Position numbers and translations under genes: made by a program. The notes below the pieces were generated by a model. That model did not search any database. It was given only the letters and a program-made list of their open reading frames with translations, and was not told where the DNA came from. Below are positions 44,409-53,566 of a stretch of DNA of 64,000 nucleotides, piece after piece. The stretch is from the NCBI GenBank assembly GCA_052379845.1, contig JBQTCF010000007.1. One strand, 5' to 3'. Positions within the stretch are counted from its first letter, which is position 1; every line of letters starts with the position of its first letter. The DNA is from Roseinatronobacter sp052379845 (GTDB lineage: Bacteria > Pseudomonadota > Alphaproteobacteria > Rhodobacterales > Rhodobacteraceae).

Positions 44409-45398
44409 CAATTCCCGAAGCTGGAATTGCATCTGCATCTTGAAGGGGCCGCGCCGCCGGCGTTCATCCGTGACCTTGCAAAGCGCAGGAAGGTTGATAT
44501 TGCGGGCGTGTTCGATGATCAGGGGCAGTATCGCTGGACCGGGTTTGACGGGTTCCTGTCGACCTATGACGCGGTCAGTAGCGCCTTGACGGGGCCGCAG
44601 GATTTTCATGATCTGACATTATGCGTTCTGGAACACGCCGCAGCGCAGGGCGTCATTTATACCGAAGCTTTCTTGTCACCCGATTTTTGCGGCGGGGGCG
44701 ATGGGATTGCATGGCGCGACCATCTGGCCGCGATTGAAGCCGCGGCCGAAACCGCACAGGCGCGGTGGGGAATTGTCATGCGTGGGGTTGTGACCTGCAT
44801 TCGCCATCTTGGCCCCGAACAGGCGCGCAAGATCGCCATTTGCGCGCAGGAAACCGCAGGCCAATTCGTCACTGGGTTCGGTCTGGCGGGCAATGAAACG
44901 ATGTTCCGCCCGCAGGATTTCGTCTGGCCCTTCGATGCCGCGCGCGAAGCGGGGCTTGGGCTGACTGCACATGCGGGGGAATGGCAGGGGCCAGACGCGA
45001 TACGCGCGACATTGCGCGATTTGCGCGTGACGCGCCTTGGGCATGGGGTGCGCGCCATTGAAGATGCGTCGCTGGTCGCATCTCTGGCGGAAAGCGGCGT
45101 GGTGCTGGAAACCTGTCCGGGGTCCAATGTCGCGCTGGGCGTTTATGCGCGTTTGCACGATCACCCGGTTGCAAAACTGTGCGATGCAGGCGTAAAGGTC
45201 ACTGTGTCCACGGATGACCCGCCCTTTTTCGGCACCACGATGACGCGCGAATATGAAGGGCTTGCCCGGTGTTTTGGCTGGGGTGGGTCCGAGTTTGCCC
45301 GGATGGCGCATACAGCGCTTGATGCGGCCTTTGTTGATGCGCCTGCGCGCAAGCTGTTACAGAAGCGACTGGAGGAAACATGTCCCACCCCGACCTGA
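44337..45398 (+). CDS. add: Adenosine deaminase with repeated N-terminal leader
   Basis: A 353-residue metal-dependent deaminase. Metal and catalytic residues are visible: LELHLHLEG (His-x-His), TAHAGEWQGP, RLGHGVRA and STDDPPFFGT. The enzyme proper begins at about residue 22. Before it, an in-frame 24-bp tandem repeat encodes an eight-residue unit three times, each with Met-(Arg/Met)-Asp-Arg-Asp-Glu. The first ATG (44337) overlaps the deoB stop and has GGAG nine bases upstream; ATGs at 44361 and 44385 are also possible starts. Confidence 0.9.
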   Translation: MRDRDEPAMMDRDEPAMMDRDELVQFPKLELHLHLEGAAPPAFIRDLAKRRKVDIAGVFDDQGQYRWTGFDGFLSTYDAVSSALTGPQDFHDLTLCVLEHAAAQGVIYTEAFLSPDFCGGGDGIAWRDHLAAIEAAAETAQARWGIVMRGVVTCIRHLGPEQARKIAICAQETAGQFVTGFGLAGNETMFRPQDFVWPFDAAREAGLGLTAHAGEWQGPDAIRATLRDLRVTRLGHGVRAIEDASLVASLAESGVVLETCPGSNVALGVYARLHDHPVAKLCDAGVKVTVSTDDPPFFGTTMTREYEGLARCFGWGGSEFARMAHTALDAAFVDAPARKLLQKRLEETCPTPT

Positions 45399-46015
45399 CC
45401 ATCATCGAGCACCCGCTTGTTGTGCATAAATTGTCGATGATGCGCGAAAAGACCCTGTCCAGCCGGGATTTTCGCAGCTTGCTGCGTGAAATCAGCCAGT
45501 TTCTGGCCTATGAGGTGACGCGCGACCTGCCGCTTCGGTTGCAGACCATCACCACCCCTGTGGCCGAAATGCAGGCCCCGGTTCTGGATTGCCCTGATCC
45601 GGTTCTGGTGTCCATTTTGCGGGCCGGAAACGGGTTGCTGGATGGCATGCTGGAAGTGCTGCCCACGGCGCGGGTGGGGTATATCGGGCTGTACCGGGAC
45701 GAAGCGACGCTGCGCCCGGTGCAGTATTACTGCAAACTGCCGCCCGAACTGGCTGGCCGGCGCGTGATTGTGGTTGATCCGATGCTGGCCACGGGCCATT
45801 CGGCAGCGGCGGCGATTGACCTGCTGAAGGGGGCGGGGGCCACGGACATTGTGTTTCAATGCCTGCTGGCCGCGCCCGAAGGGGTGGCGTGCATGGCGCG
45901 CGCGCACCCGGGTGTGCGCATTGTCACCGCCGCGCTGGATGAATGCCTGAATGAGCGCGGATATATCGTTCCGGGACTAGGGGATGCGGGTGACCGGATT
46001 TTCGGCACATCATAA
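45380..46015 (+). CDS. upp: Uracil phosphoribosyltransferase
   Basis: A 211-residue enzyme making UMP from uracil and PRPP. The family N-terminus (HPLVVHKLSMMREKTLSSRDFR) and the PRPP loop VIVVDPMLATGHSAAAAI are clear, as is the C-terminal uracil-binding GYIVPGLGDAGDRIFGT. Its ATG lies inside the end of add (19-bp overlap), with GGAGG ahead, so the four-gene salvage operon ends here. Confidence 0.97.
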   Translation: MSHPDLTIIEHPLVVHKLSMMREKTLSSRDFRSLLREISQFLAYEVTRDLPLRLQTITTPVAEMQAPVLDCPDPVLVSILRAGNGLLDGMLEVLPTARVGYIGLYRDEATLRPVQYYCKLPPELAGRRVIVVDPMLATGHSAAAAIDLLKGAGATDIVFQCLLAAPEGVACMARAHPGVRIVTAALDECLNERGYIVPGLGDAGDRIFGTS

Positions 46016-46091
46016 GCCATGCGCGGGCGCGAATCGGGTTTACTTTCAAAACTGTTAAAGGGCATGGTCAACGTGCTGAAGCGGGGGTTTC

Positions 46092-46910
46092 ATGTCTGTC
46101 AGATCATTTGCACTTTCAAGCTTTTTAGCCATCCTTATGACCACCACGGCGTCTGGCCAGACCAATGGCACAACACCGGCGGAATTGCCGCCAGCAGGGT
46201 ATGACGCGCGCGAATTCACCGACAGTCGCGGCTGTGTGTTCTTGCGCTCCACATTCGGGGGGGAAGTGACATGGGTTCCGCGCTACGGGGCGGACAGGCA
46301 GCCTGTATGTGACGGAACGCCCAGCATTCGCGCTGAAGTGCGCGAACCAGCGGTCCAACCCGTGCCGCAGCCCGTGGGCTCGGTGTCGCGCCCGGCCCCT
46401 GTGGCAGGCGGCAAGGAACCTGCGCGCGCCACCGTGTCGGCCCGCCGCCACACGCCGCGCCCCCCCGCACCACGCCATGCCGATGCGTCAGGCCGTCACC
46501 CTGATTGCCCGCAAAATGCGCCTTTCGGGCAGGTGGTGCGCACCAGTGATGCGCGGCTGATGGTGATTTGTGTGTCAAGTATAGACCAGTTTCCCGAAGG
46601 ACTGGGGCCGAATGCAGGCCATCGCGGCCCCATCGCATTGCCGCGCAACACCATCATGCCCCCCCCTGCAGCCGCGCCGCAACACACCCGCAACATTGGC
46701 ACCCATGTTCAGGTTGGCAGCTTCCGGGTTCCCGACAATGCCACGCGCCTGCGTGCGCGCCTTCTTGCGCGGGGTTTGCCTGCTGGCATTCATGTCGCGT
46801 CAGGTTTGAATGTGGTCACCATTGGCCCGTTTGCTGACGCCGCGCAGGCACATCAGGCGTTGGACATTGCGCGGCGCATGGGCTTTCGGGATGCGTTCTT
46901 TCGCCGCTAG
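46092..46910 (+). CDS. Exported SPOR-domain protein
   Basis: A 272-residue secreted protein. A signal peptide spans about 1-23 (cleavage near TASG-Q). A cysteine-containing segment (about 35-75) is followed by a Pro/Arg/Ala-rich linker (80-140), a second cysteine-containing segment (about 140-165), and a C-terminal SPOR domain (about 203-272: THVQVGSFRVPDNATRLRARL ... VTIGPFADAAQAHQAL), which binds denuded septal peptidoglycan. A division or cell-wall role is inferred. Rhodobacterales carry similar proteins, but no name is certain. Confidence 0.8.
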   Translation: MSVRSFALSSFLAILMTTTASGQTNGTTPAELPPAGYDAREFTDSRGCVFLRSTFGGEVTWVPRYGADRQPVCDGTPSIRAEVREPAVQPVPQPVGSVSRPAPVAGGKEPARATVSARRHTPRPPAPRHADASGRHPDCPQNAPFGQVVRTSDARLMVICVSSIDQFPEGLGPNAGHRGPIALPRNTIMPPPAAAPQHTRNIGTHVQVGSFRVPDNATRLRARLLARGLPAGIHVASGLNVVTIGPFADAAQAHQALDIARRMGFRDAFFRR

Positions 46911-46965
46911 CATATGATTTGTAACGTAAACTGTTTGAAAGGGGGGGGTATCATCGCCCCACAGT

Positions 46966-47871
46966 CTATTCCATGGCGGGCTTGCGCTGAAGAACCTTGC
47001 TTCGACTGACCAGAAGCCCCGAAATGATAATGCCCAAAGCCAGCAGGATGCGCGGCGAAAGGTCCTCGGACAGGATCATCACCCCCAACAGCACCGACCA
47101 GACCGGCACATGGTAATTCACCTGCGCCAGAAAACCCGGCCCCGCGCTGCGGATGATACTGATTTTCAACAAGGTCGCCAGCCCCGTGGGCAACAGTCCC
47201 AAAAACAGCAGCGCCAGCAGCGGGCGCGCAGCGGGCAGGGCGGGCACCCCTTCGTGCCACAATGCGGCAGGCACCATCAGGACACTTGCCATCCACAGCG
47301 CCAGCACCCCGAAGGCCATCGGGTGCACCTCGGGGCAGCGGCGCGTGACAATGGACCCGATCGCATAGCTTAACGACGCCGCCAGGCACCCCAGCCGCGC
47401 CAATGTTTCCAGTTCCGACCCTGTCATCGCCAGAACCCCCGGCCCGATCAGCACGCCCACACCCAACAGGCCCAGCATGAAACCGCCCGCCTTGGCATTG
47501 GTCAGCCGGTCGCCCGGAACCAGAAAATGCGCAAACCCCAGAACGAACAGCGGAATCGCCGCCATGCTGATTCCGGCAAAGCCGGACGTGACATGTTGCT
47601 GCGACCAGCTTAGCAAGAAGAACGGCAGCGCAGTTGAAAACACGCCCATCGCGGCAGCAAAGCCCCAGATGCCTGCCCGCATGGGCAGTTTTATTCCCAT
47701 CATGACCGCAACCCCGGTCAGTGTCAGCGCGCCAATGACAATGCGCCCCGCCGCCACCCAAAGCGGCGCAAACCCTTCCAGCGCAACGGCAATTCCCAAA
47801 AAGGACGCGCCCCAGATCAGGCCAAGGGTGATCAGGGACACCCAGTTTGACAAGGTCGGATTGCTTGGCAT
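46966..47871 (-). CDS. EamA/DMT-superfamily transporter
   Basis: A 301-residue inner-membrane protein with about ten hydrophobic segments arranged as two EamA repeats (about 8-140 and 150-285). The opening LGLIWGASFLGIAVALEGFAP and the closing ALGIIISGLLVSRSK are typical of drug/metabolite exporters. The start at 47871 (MPSNPT) has AAGGAACC upstream; the frame continues to 47991 without need. The substrate is unknown. Confidence 0.88.
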   Translation of the reverse strand: MPSNPTLSNWVSLITLGLIWGASFLGIAVALEGFAPLWVAAGRIVIGALTLTGVAVMMGIKLPMRAGIWGFAAAMGVFSTALPFFLLSWSQQHVTSGFAGISMAAIPLFVLGFAHFLVPGDRLTNAKAGGFMLGLLGVGVLIGPGVLAMTGSELETLARLGCLAASLSYAIGSIVTRRCPEVHPMAFGVLALWMASVLMVPAALWHEGVPALPAARPLLALLFLGLLPTGLATLLKISIIRSAGPGFLAQVNYHVPVWSVLLGVMILSEDLSPRILLALGIIISGLLVSRSKVLQRKPAME

Positions 47872-48087
47872 TGGAATGGTTCCTTGGGGCGGCAGGTTTG
47901 TGAATATGTGCAGTAATGCATCGTGGAGGCGCTGATGTCCACCAACCCGCAAAATGACGAATCGTGCGCAGAAAACAAGCGTAAGCCGCAATAATGACCC
48001 TTTTTGGCCCCACCAACCCCGTTATGTCATGGTGCACTGCCAATGCGACACAGACACAGCGCCACACAGCCAGCGGGAACCCCAGCA

Positions 48088-48564
48088 ATGCCAAGATGCC
48101 CCCGACCAAACCGCCTGCGCATTTTCCTTGTTTGCGAAGCCGGTGCCGTTTCTGTGGATTGGGTTGTGCTGTCTGCCGCAGCGATAGGATTGGGCGCGTT
48201 TTTCGTCACGCAGGTCAGCGAGGGCAGCGCCACGCTGGCCAATGCGACGCAAAGCAGTTTGCAGGACATGCTGGCAGAAGACCCGGTTGCGCGCTACATG
48301 ATCCAGCGCTTGGATGAGGCGCAAGTGGCAAGCTGGACGGCCACTTTTGCCGCACAGACCGACACGCAGCTTCTTGGGTCTGTTCAGACACGGCATGATC
48401 AGTTCATGTCGCATCTGGCCGCACAACAATGGTCACAGGCCCTGCAGCGCATCGATTATTACCATATCATCGAAGAAGAACTCGCGACACGCGGTCTGCA
48501 GCGTCCCGAAGGCATGCCCACGGCGCAAACCATGTTTGACCTGTATACCAGCGCGCGCAGCTGA
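48088..48564 (+). CDS. Protein with Flp-type pilin-like N-terminus
   Basis: A 158-residue protein. Near the N-terminus CEAGAVSVDWVVLSAAAIGLG follows the Flp prepilin pattern: a Gly cleavage site, then a mature start AVSVDW aligned with the usual ATAIEY, with an acid at position 5 and a hydrophobic helix. The remaining 110 residues are soluble and helical, without a named domain. The start at 48088 is favoured; the frame is open to 48004. The CpaA/TadV peptidase at 25.6 kb could process it. A strong hairpin follows. Confidence 0.65.
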   Translation: MPRCPRPNRLRIFLVCEAGAVSVDWVVLSAAAIGLGAFFVTQVSEGSATLANATQSSLQDMLAEDPVARYMIQRLDEAQVASWTATFAAQTDTQLLGSVQTRHDQFMSHLAAQQWSQALQRIDYYHIIEEELATRGLQRPEGMPTAQTMFDLYTSARS

Positions 48565-48570
48565 TACAGG

Positions 48571-48604
48571 GCGCGCCCCCTCCCTCGAAAGGAAGGGGGC
48601 GCGC
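48571..48604. terminator. Strong GC-rich hairpin between convergent genes
   Basis: GCGCGCCCCC (48571-48580) pairs perfectly with GGGGGCGCGC (48595-48604). It lies between the pilin-like gene (plus) and ilvC (minus). No T-run is present, but the ten GC-rich pairs make bidirectional termination plausible. Confidence 0.55.
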
Positions 48605-48620
48605 GGTTGCGCAACCCTTG

Positions 48621-49643
48621 TTAGTTGCGCTCTTTGTCAACCATCTTGGACGCGCCGATCCAGGGCATCATCGCGCGCAGTTTCGCGCCCACCTGTTCAA
48701 TCTGGTGTTCGTCATTGATGCGCCGTGTGGCCTTGAAGAAGGGCTGGCCCACGGCATTTTCCGCCATGAAGTCGCGGACGAATTTGCCTTGCTGAATGTC
48801 GGTCAGAACGGCCTTCATCCGTGCCTTGGTTTCTTCATAAGGCAGAATGCGCGGCCCGCTGACATATTCGCCATATTCGGCAGTGTTGCTGATCGAATAG
48901 TTCATGTTGGCAATCCCGCCTTCATAGATCAGATCAACAATCAGCTTCACTTCATGCAAGCACTCGAAATAGGCCATTTCCGGCTCATAGCCCGCTTCCA
49001 CCAGTGTCTCGAACCCCATGCGGATCAGCTCGACCAGACCACCGCACAGCACGGCCTGTTCCCCGAACAGGTCGGTTTCGCATTCCTGACGGAAATTGGT
49101 TTCAATGATCCCCGAACGCCCGCCACCAATGGCGCTGCAATAGGACAGACCGATTTCCATTGCCTTGCCGGTTGCGTCCTGATGCACCGCCACCAGACAG
49201 GGCACACCACCGCCTTTGGTGTATTCGCCGCGCACCGTGTGGCCGGGGCCTTTGGGCGCCATCATGATGACATCGACACCCGGTTTCGCCTCGATCAGGC
49301 CGAAATGCACGTTCAACCCGTGGGCAAAGGCAATCGCGGCCCCTTCGCGCAGATTGTCATGCACATATTTCTTGTAGGTTTCGGCCTGCAGCTCATCTGG
49401 CATGGTGAACATGATCACATCGCACCATGCGGCCGCTTCCGCGATGCCCATGACCTTCAGCCCTTCGGCTTCGCATTTCTTGGCACTGCTGGACCCTTCG
49501 CGCAGGGCGACGACAACATTCTTTGCGCCCGAATCGCGCAGGTTTAGCGCATGGGCATGGCCCTGGCTGCCATAGCCCAGAATGGCTACTTTCTTGTCCT
49601 TGATCAGGTTCACATCGCAATCGCGATCATAATAGACGCGCAT
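48621..49643 (-). CDS. ilvC: Ketol-acid reductoisomerase
   Basis: A 340-residue class I enzyme of valine, leucine and isoleucine synthesis. The NADPH loop is ILGYGSQGHA (residues 21-30). The metal-binding C-terminal part has the canonical Asp/Glu set around ECETDLFGEQAVLCGG and FECLHEVKLIVDLIYEGG. The start at 49643 has GGAGGAAG upstream. It is divergent from an Lrp-type regulator gene, which may respond to branched-chain amino acids and control ilvC. Confidence 0.97.
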   Translation of the reverse strand: MRVYYDRDCDVNLIKDKKVAILGYGSQGHAHALNLRDSGAKNVVVALREGSSSAKKCEAEGLKVMGIAEAAAWCDVIMFTMPDELQAETYKKYVHDNLREGAAIAFAHGLNVHFGLIEAKPGVDVIMMAPKGPGHTVRGEYTKGGGVPCLVAVHQDATGKAMEIGLSYCSAIGGGRSGIIETNFRQECETDLFGEQAVLCGGLVELIRMGFETLVEAGYEPEMAYFECLHEVKLIVDLIYEGGIANMNYSISNTAEYGEYVSGPRILPYEETKARMKAVLTDIQQGKFVRDFMAENAVGQPFFKATRRINDEHQIEQVGAKLRAMMPWIGASKMVDKERN

Positions 49644-49774
49644 GATACTTCCTCCGTTAGATGTGCTTCTGCGCCAGATCATACTGTTTTTCGAACAAAT
49701 TGCGTTTCATATCTCGCGTATATTTCCGAAATCCGATAAGTATCATTCATGAATATGGAAATTATGAAATAATC

Positions 49775-50233
49775 ATGCGTATCGATGACAGCGACCGCCG
49801 CCTGTTGCGCCACCTTATGGCCGCCCCCGATGCCAGCACCGCCGACCTGGCCGCGCGCGCGGGCATGACTGAAGCCACCTGTTGGCGCAGGCTGGACAAG
49901 TTGCGCACTGTAGGCATTTTGCGCGGGCAACAATCTGTGATCAACTGGCGCGCCCTTGGCTGGCAGGTCGAAGTCAGCTTGCGCATCACGCTTGACAAAA
50001 CCAACCCGCGCGCCTTTGACGAATTCGTGGCCGCCGCGCGTCATGTCCCCGAGGTGCTTGAGATCCAAAGCTTTCTTGGCCGCGTTGATGTGCGCCTGAA
50101 TGTCATTGCGCGTGACATGGCGCATTACCAGCAAATCTACCGCGACCGTATCCTGACCCTGCCGCATATTTCCGACCTGGAGGCATTGATGCATCTGTCC
50201 GACATCAAATCCGAAGAAAGCCTGCCGATATGA
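49775..50233 (+). CDS. Lrp/AsnC family regulator 1
   Basis: A 152-residue regulator with an N-terminal helix-turn-helix (about 3-52, STADLAARAGMTEATCWRRLDKL) and a C-terminal RAM/AsnC ligand domain (about 62-150). The start at 49775 sits in an AT-rich region with a palindrome ATTCATGAAT at 49746-49755, which may be a binding site shared with ilvC on the other strand. Branched-chain amino acid sensing is a plausible inference from the neighbour. Confidence 0.88.
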   Translation: MRIDDSDRRLLRHLMAAPDASTADLAARAGMTEATCWRRLDKLRTVGILRGQQSVINWRALGWQVEVSLRITLDKTNPRAFDEFVAAARHVPEVLEIQSFLGRVDVRLNVIARDMAHYQQIYRDRILTLPHISDLEALMHLSDIKSEESLPI

Positions 50234-50235
50234 TT

Positions 50236-50300
50236 TTCATCTTGCCGCAAATACTCCGGGGTGAATGGGGCCGCAGGCCCCAGAGGGGCAGCGCCCCTTT
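50236..50300 (+). repeat. Dispersed structured repeat, copy B
   Basis: TTCATCTTGCCGCAAATAC leads into two hairpins: TGGGGCC-GCA-GGCCCCA (50266-50282) and AGGGGC-AGC-GCCCCT (50284-50298). Loops and spacing match copy A, while stem bases differ in a compensated way. It fills the gap between the two Lrp genes. Confidence 0.65.
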
Positions 50301-50321
50301 CCGCGCCCCCCGCACAGCGCC

Positions 50322-50777
50322 ATGATTGACTTCGACGATACCGACCGCGCCCTGTTGCGCGCACTCGCGCAGGACAGCACCCAAAGCGCGGGCGCGCTGG
50401 GGCGCAAGCTGGGGCTCAGCCAGCCTGCCGCATGGCGCAGGCTCAAACGCCTGCGCGATGGCGGCGCGATTGCGCGCCAGCGTCTGGATCTGGACGTGGC
50501 CGCGCTGGGCTTCGGGGTCACAGTGTTTTTGGGAATCAGCCTTGCCGCCAAGGGCCGCGTCAGCCTTGCGGATTTTGAACGCGCCGTATCGGCCATCCCC
50601 GAAGTGCAGACTGTCCAGCATGTGCTGGGTCTTTATGATTACCGCCTGCGCGTGGTTGCGCGCGATCTGGCAGATTTTGAACGCATTTTGCGCCGTCGTA
50701 TCATGACCTTGCCGGGCATTGGCGCAGTGGACGCAAATGTGTTGTTAAGCGAAGAACGCCTCGCAGGGCCCTTGTAG
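50322..50777 (+). CDS. Lrp/AsnC family regulator 2
   Basis: A 151-residue paralogue of the preceding regulator. Helix-turn-helix is at about 3-52 (SAGALGRKLGLSQPAAWRRLKRLR), and the RAM domain follows (about 65-148). The two genes are 88 bp apart with a dispersed repeat between them. They may pair as heteromers or act in a small cascade; that is inference. No ribosome-binding site of note is visible before the ATG at 50322. Confidence 0.87.
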   Translation: MIDFDDTDRALLRALAQDSTQSAGALGRKLGLSQPAAWRRLKRLRDGGAIARQRLDLDVAALGFGVTVFLGISLAAKGRVSLADFERAVSAIPEVQTVQHVLGLYDYRLRVVARDLADFERILRRRIMTLPGIGAVDANVLLSEERLAGPL

Positions 50778-50816
50778 GGAATTGACCTTGGCGCGCGTAT
50801 TGGGCAAGACCGCGTC

Positions 50817-51155
50817 ATGCTGATTTACAAGATATTCCGCCGCCCCGAATGGGACGCAATGGTTGCCAGCGGGCGAACAGATGGTGCGCCTGTTGATCTG
50901 GCCGATGGTTACATCCATTTCTCCACCGCCGCGCAGGTCATGGCGACAGCTGCCAAGCATTTCGCCCAGGAAAGCGATCTTGTCTTGATCGCGGTCAATG
51001 CCGCTGATCTGGGCGCGGCGCTGAAATGGGAACCCTCGCGCGGGGGGGATCTGTTTCCGCATCTGTACCGGCCCTTGCACAGCGAAGACGTGCTTTGGGA
51101 CACCTCGCTGCCGCTGGGGGCTGCCGGGCACATCTTTCCGGAAGGGCTGGTATGA
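50817..51155 (+). CDS. DUF952 family protein
   Basis: A 112-residue protein matching the DUF952 pattern: IYKI near the start, DGYIHFSTAAQVMATA, and PHLYRPL in the second half. Family members have a cystatin- or ADP-ribose-related fold with no settled function. It overlaps pyrD by ATGA and so is translationally coupled to it. Context suggests no special role in pyrimidine synthesis beyond co-expression. Confidence 0.85.
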   Translation: MLIYKIFRRPEWDAMVASGRTDGAPVDLADGYIHFSTAAQVMATAAKHFAQESDLVLIAVNAADLGAALKWEPSRGGDLFPHLYRPLHSEDVLWDTSLPLGAAGHIFPEGLV

Positions 51156-52210
51156 GTGTTCTTGAAAATCTGGGCCTTGGGGTATTGCGCAGTCTCGACC
51201 CTGAAACCGCCCATGGGCTGGCCATCAAGGCGTTGCAATCAGGGCTTGTGCCCCTGCCGCGCGCAATCGTGTCGGACAGGTTGCAAACACGGGTTGCCGG
51301 GCTGGATCTGCCCAACCCGGTGGGGCTGGCCGCGGGGTTTGACAAGAACGCGACTGCGCTTGCGGGGCTGGCGCGCGCGGGTTTCGGCTTTGTGGAAGTG
51401 GGCGCTGCAACCCCGCGCCCGCAACAGGGCAATGCGCGCCCGCGCCTGTTTCGCCTGACGCAGGACCTTGCAGTGATCAACAGGTTCGGCTTCAACAATG
51501 ACGGCGCGCAGGCCATTGCAGCGCGGCTGGCGCAGCGGCCTGCGGGTATGGTTCTGGGGCTGAATCTGGGCGCCAACAAGGACAGCAGCGACCGGGCAGG
51601 CGATTTTGCGCAAGTGTTGCGCATGACAGGCGCCTATATTGATTTCGCAACTGTGAATGTCTCCTCGCCCAATACCGAACGGTTGCGGGATTTGCAGGGT
51701 GCAACAGCGCTGGCGGCCCTGCTGGCGGGGGTGATGTCCGCCAGACAGGAGCTTGCGCGCCCGATCCCGGTTTTCCTGAAAATCGCCCCCGACCTGTCAG
51801 ACACGGACCTCGCCGAAATCGCGGATGTGGCGCTGGCCGCGCGCATAGATGCCATCATCGCCACCAACACCACCCTGTCGCGCGAGGGGCTGACCAGTCC
51901 ACAGGCACAGGAAACGGGGGGGCTGTCGGGGGCACCGCTATTTGAAAAATCCACGCGCGTTCTGGCGCGCTTGTCCCATCTGACCGGGGGCGCTGTGCCC
52001 CTGATCGGCGTGGGCGGGGTGTCCTCGGCGCAACAGGCCTATGCGAAAATCAGGGCAGGGGCCTCGGCGGTGCAACTCTATTCGGCGCTAGTCTATGAGG
52101 GGCTGTCGCTGGTGGCGCGCATCAATCAGGGTCTGGCCGAGTTGCTGGAACGCGACGGACTGGACAATGTCGCGCAGGCTGTGGGCCGTGACCGGGACAA
52201 ATGGCTGTGA
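51152..52210 (+). CDS. pyrD: Dihydroorotate dehydrogenase (quinone), class 2
   Basis: A 352-residue FMN enzyme that oxidises dihydroorotate using quinone. The N-terminal amphipathic helix (about 1-25) marks the membrane-associated class 2 form. FMN and active-site motifs include NPVGLAAGFDKN, FVEVGAATPRPQQGN, NRFGFNNDG, NVSSPNTERLRDLQ (catalytic Ser) and GVGGVSSAQQAYAKIRAGAS. The start at 51152 overlaps the DUF952 stop. Confidence 0.96.
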   Translation: MSVLENLGLGVLRSLDPETAHGLAIKALQSGLVPLPRAIVSDRLQTRVAGLDLPNPVGLAAGFDKNATALAGLARAGFGFVEVGAATPRPQQGNARPRLFRLTQDLAVINRFGFNNDGAQAIAARLAQRPAGMVLGLNLGANKDSSDRAGDFAQVLRMTGAYIDFATVNVSSPNTERLRDLQGATALAALLAGVMSARQELARPIPVFLKIAPDLSDTDLAEIADVALAARIDAIIATNTTLSREGLTSPQAQETGGLSGAPLFEKSTRVLARLSHLTGGAVPLIGVGGVSSAQQAYAKIRAGASAVQLYSALVYEGLSLVARINQGLAELLERDGLDNVAQAVGRDRDKWL

Positions 52211-52211
52211 C

Positions 52212-52232
52212 TTCATCTTGCCAAAAATACTC
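52212..52232 (+). repeat. Dispersed repeat core, copy C
   Basis: TTCATCTTGCCAAAAATAC begins two bases after the pyrD stop and runs into the stop codon of the opposing MATE gene (TCA at 52231-52233). No double hairpin follows, so this is a core-only copy. Confidence 0.6.
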
Positions 52233-53565
52233 AAAAAGCTGCGTTCAGACGCCGTTCCAGCCTTGGGTATAGTGCGGCCAGCAACACCCCGCGCAAGACG
52301 TTGAGCACCATCAACGCCCCCCACAGCGCATGATTGCCCCAGATTGGCACAGACCACCAGATTATGGCTGCGTAAATCGCCACGGCCAGGGCGACAGTAT
52401 TGCGCATGTCGCGCGTGCCAGTGGCCCCAATGAACACACCGTCCAGCATATAGGCCCCGACCCCCAGCACACATAGCGCAACTACATAAGGCAGGAATTC
52501 GCGCGCCGCCGCCTGAACACCTGCATCCTTGGCCATCAGATCAATTGCAAACGGGCCAACTGCCCAAAACCCCAACGCCATGACCAGCGCCGCCCCCACT
52601 GCCCAGACGGACGCGCGCAGTGCCGCCTGCCGCACGGCCGCCAACGACCGCGCCCCCACCGCATGGCCCACCAGCGCTTCGGCAGCGAAGGCAAACCCGT
52701 CCAGCGCAAAGGCCGTGACCATCAGAAATTGCCACAACACCTGATTTGCCGCCAGTTCCACATCGCCAAACCCCGCCGACACGAACATGAACCCTGTCAT
52801 CGCGCCTTGCAATGCGATGGTGCGCAGCATGATGTCGGAATTGACCGACCACATGCGATGCAGGCGGGCGCGGTCAAACACCCGTGCCCAGTCGCGCCAT
52901 TGCGCGCCCGAAAATGCCGCACGACACAGGTATAGGCCAAGCGCCAGCGATGTGGTTTCGGCAATCAAGGTGGCAATGGCCACCCCTTGCACCCCCCAGT
53001 CAAGCCCCAGAACGAACCACAGATCCAGCGCGATATTCAGCCCGTTCATCCACAATTGTAAAATCAGCACGGACCGCGTGCGTTCGGTGCCAATCAGCCA
53101 GCCATTGACAGCATAAAGCGCGATTGTCGCCGGTGCCCCCCAGATGCGGATTGTCAGATACTCGCGCGCCAGGGCCTCAACCGTGTCGCTGGCGGGCGCT
53201 ATGCGAAAGGCTGCGGCCATGATCAGCGCTTGCGCTGTGACCATCACCACACCGGCAGCCAGCCCCAGCATAACCCCGCGCGTCAGAACCGCGCCGCTTT
53301 CGGCCAGATCGCCCGCCCCGCTGGCTTGCGCAACCAGTCCGGTGGTGCCCATGCGCAAAAACCCGAAAACCCAGTAGATTGACGCCAGAATGACAGCGCC
53401 CAGCCCCACAGCACCAATCGGGGCGGCCGCACCCATCTGGCCCACCACGCCCGTATCCACTGCGCCCAGCAACGGCACCGAGATATTGGCCAGCACAATG
53501 GGCAAAGCAATCCGCAAAACGCGCCTGTTGGTCACCGGCTGCGCCGCGCGCATGGCGTCGGTCAT
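52231..53565 (-). CDS. MATE family efflux transporter (DinF-like)
   Basis: A 444-residue inner-membrane exporter with about 12 hydrophobic segments in two halves. The MATE pattern is seen in IALPIVLANISVPLLGAVDT, MGTTGLVAQASGAGD and NGWLIGTERTRSVLILQLWMN, resembling the DinF branch. It would export cationic or metabolic compounds using sodium or proton flow. Its stop codon overlaps the dispersed repeat core (copy C). The thioesterase gene upstream ends one base before its start, so they are probably co-transcribed. Confidence 0.92.
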   Translation of the reverse strand: MTDAMRAAQPVTNRRVLRIALPIVLANISVPLLGAVDTGVVGQMGAAAPIGAVGLGAVILASIYWVFGFLRMGTTGLVAQASGAGDLAESGAVLTRGVMLGLAAGVVMVTAQALIMAAAFRIAPASDTVEALAREYLTIRIWGAPATIALYAVNGWLIGTERTRSVLILQLWMNGLNIALDLWFVLGLDWGVQGVAIATLIAETTSLALGLYLCRAAFSGAQWRDWARVFDRARLHRMWSVNSDIMLRTIALQGAMTGFMFVSAGFGDVELAANQVLWQFLMVTAFALDGFAFAAEALVGHAVGARSLAAVRQAALRASVWAVGAALVMALGFWAVGPFAIDLMAKDAGVQAAAREFLPYVVALCVLGVGAYMLDGVFIGATGTRDMRNTVALAVAIYAAIIWWSVPIWGNHALWGALMVLNVLRGVLLAALYPRLERRLNAAF

Positions 53566-53566
53566 G

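Noticed and set aside
46907..48109. Minus-strand frame of 400 codons overlapping the EamA gene in another frame
   Set aside because: Same region as the EamA transporter, whose membrane pattern and motifs are clear; the alternative frame is rich in Gly/Cys/Arg without a fold.
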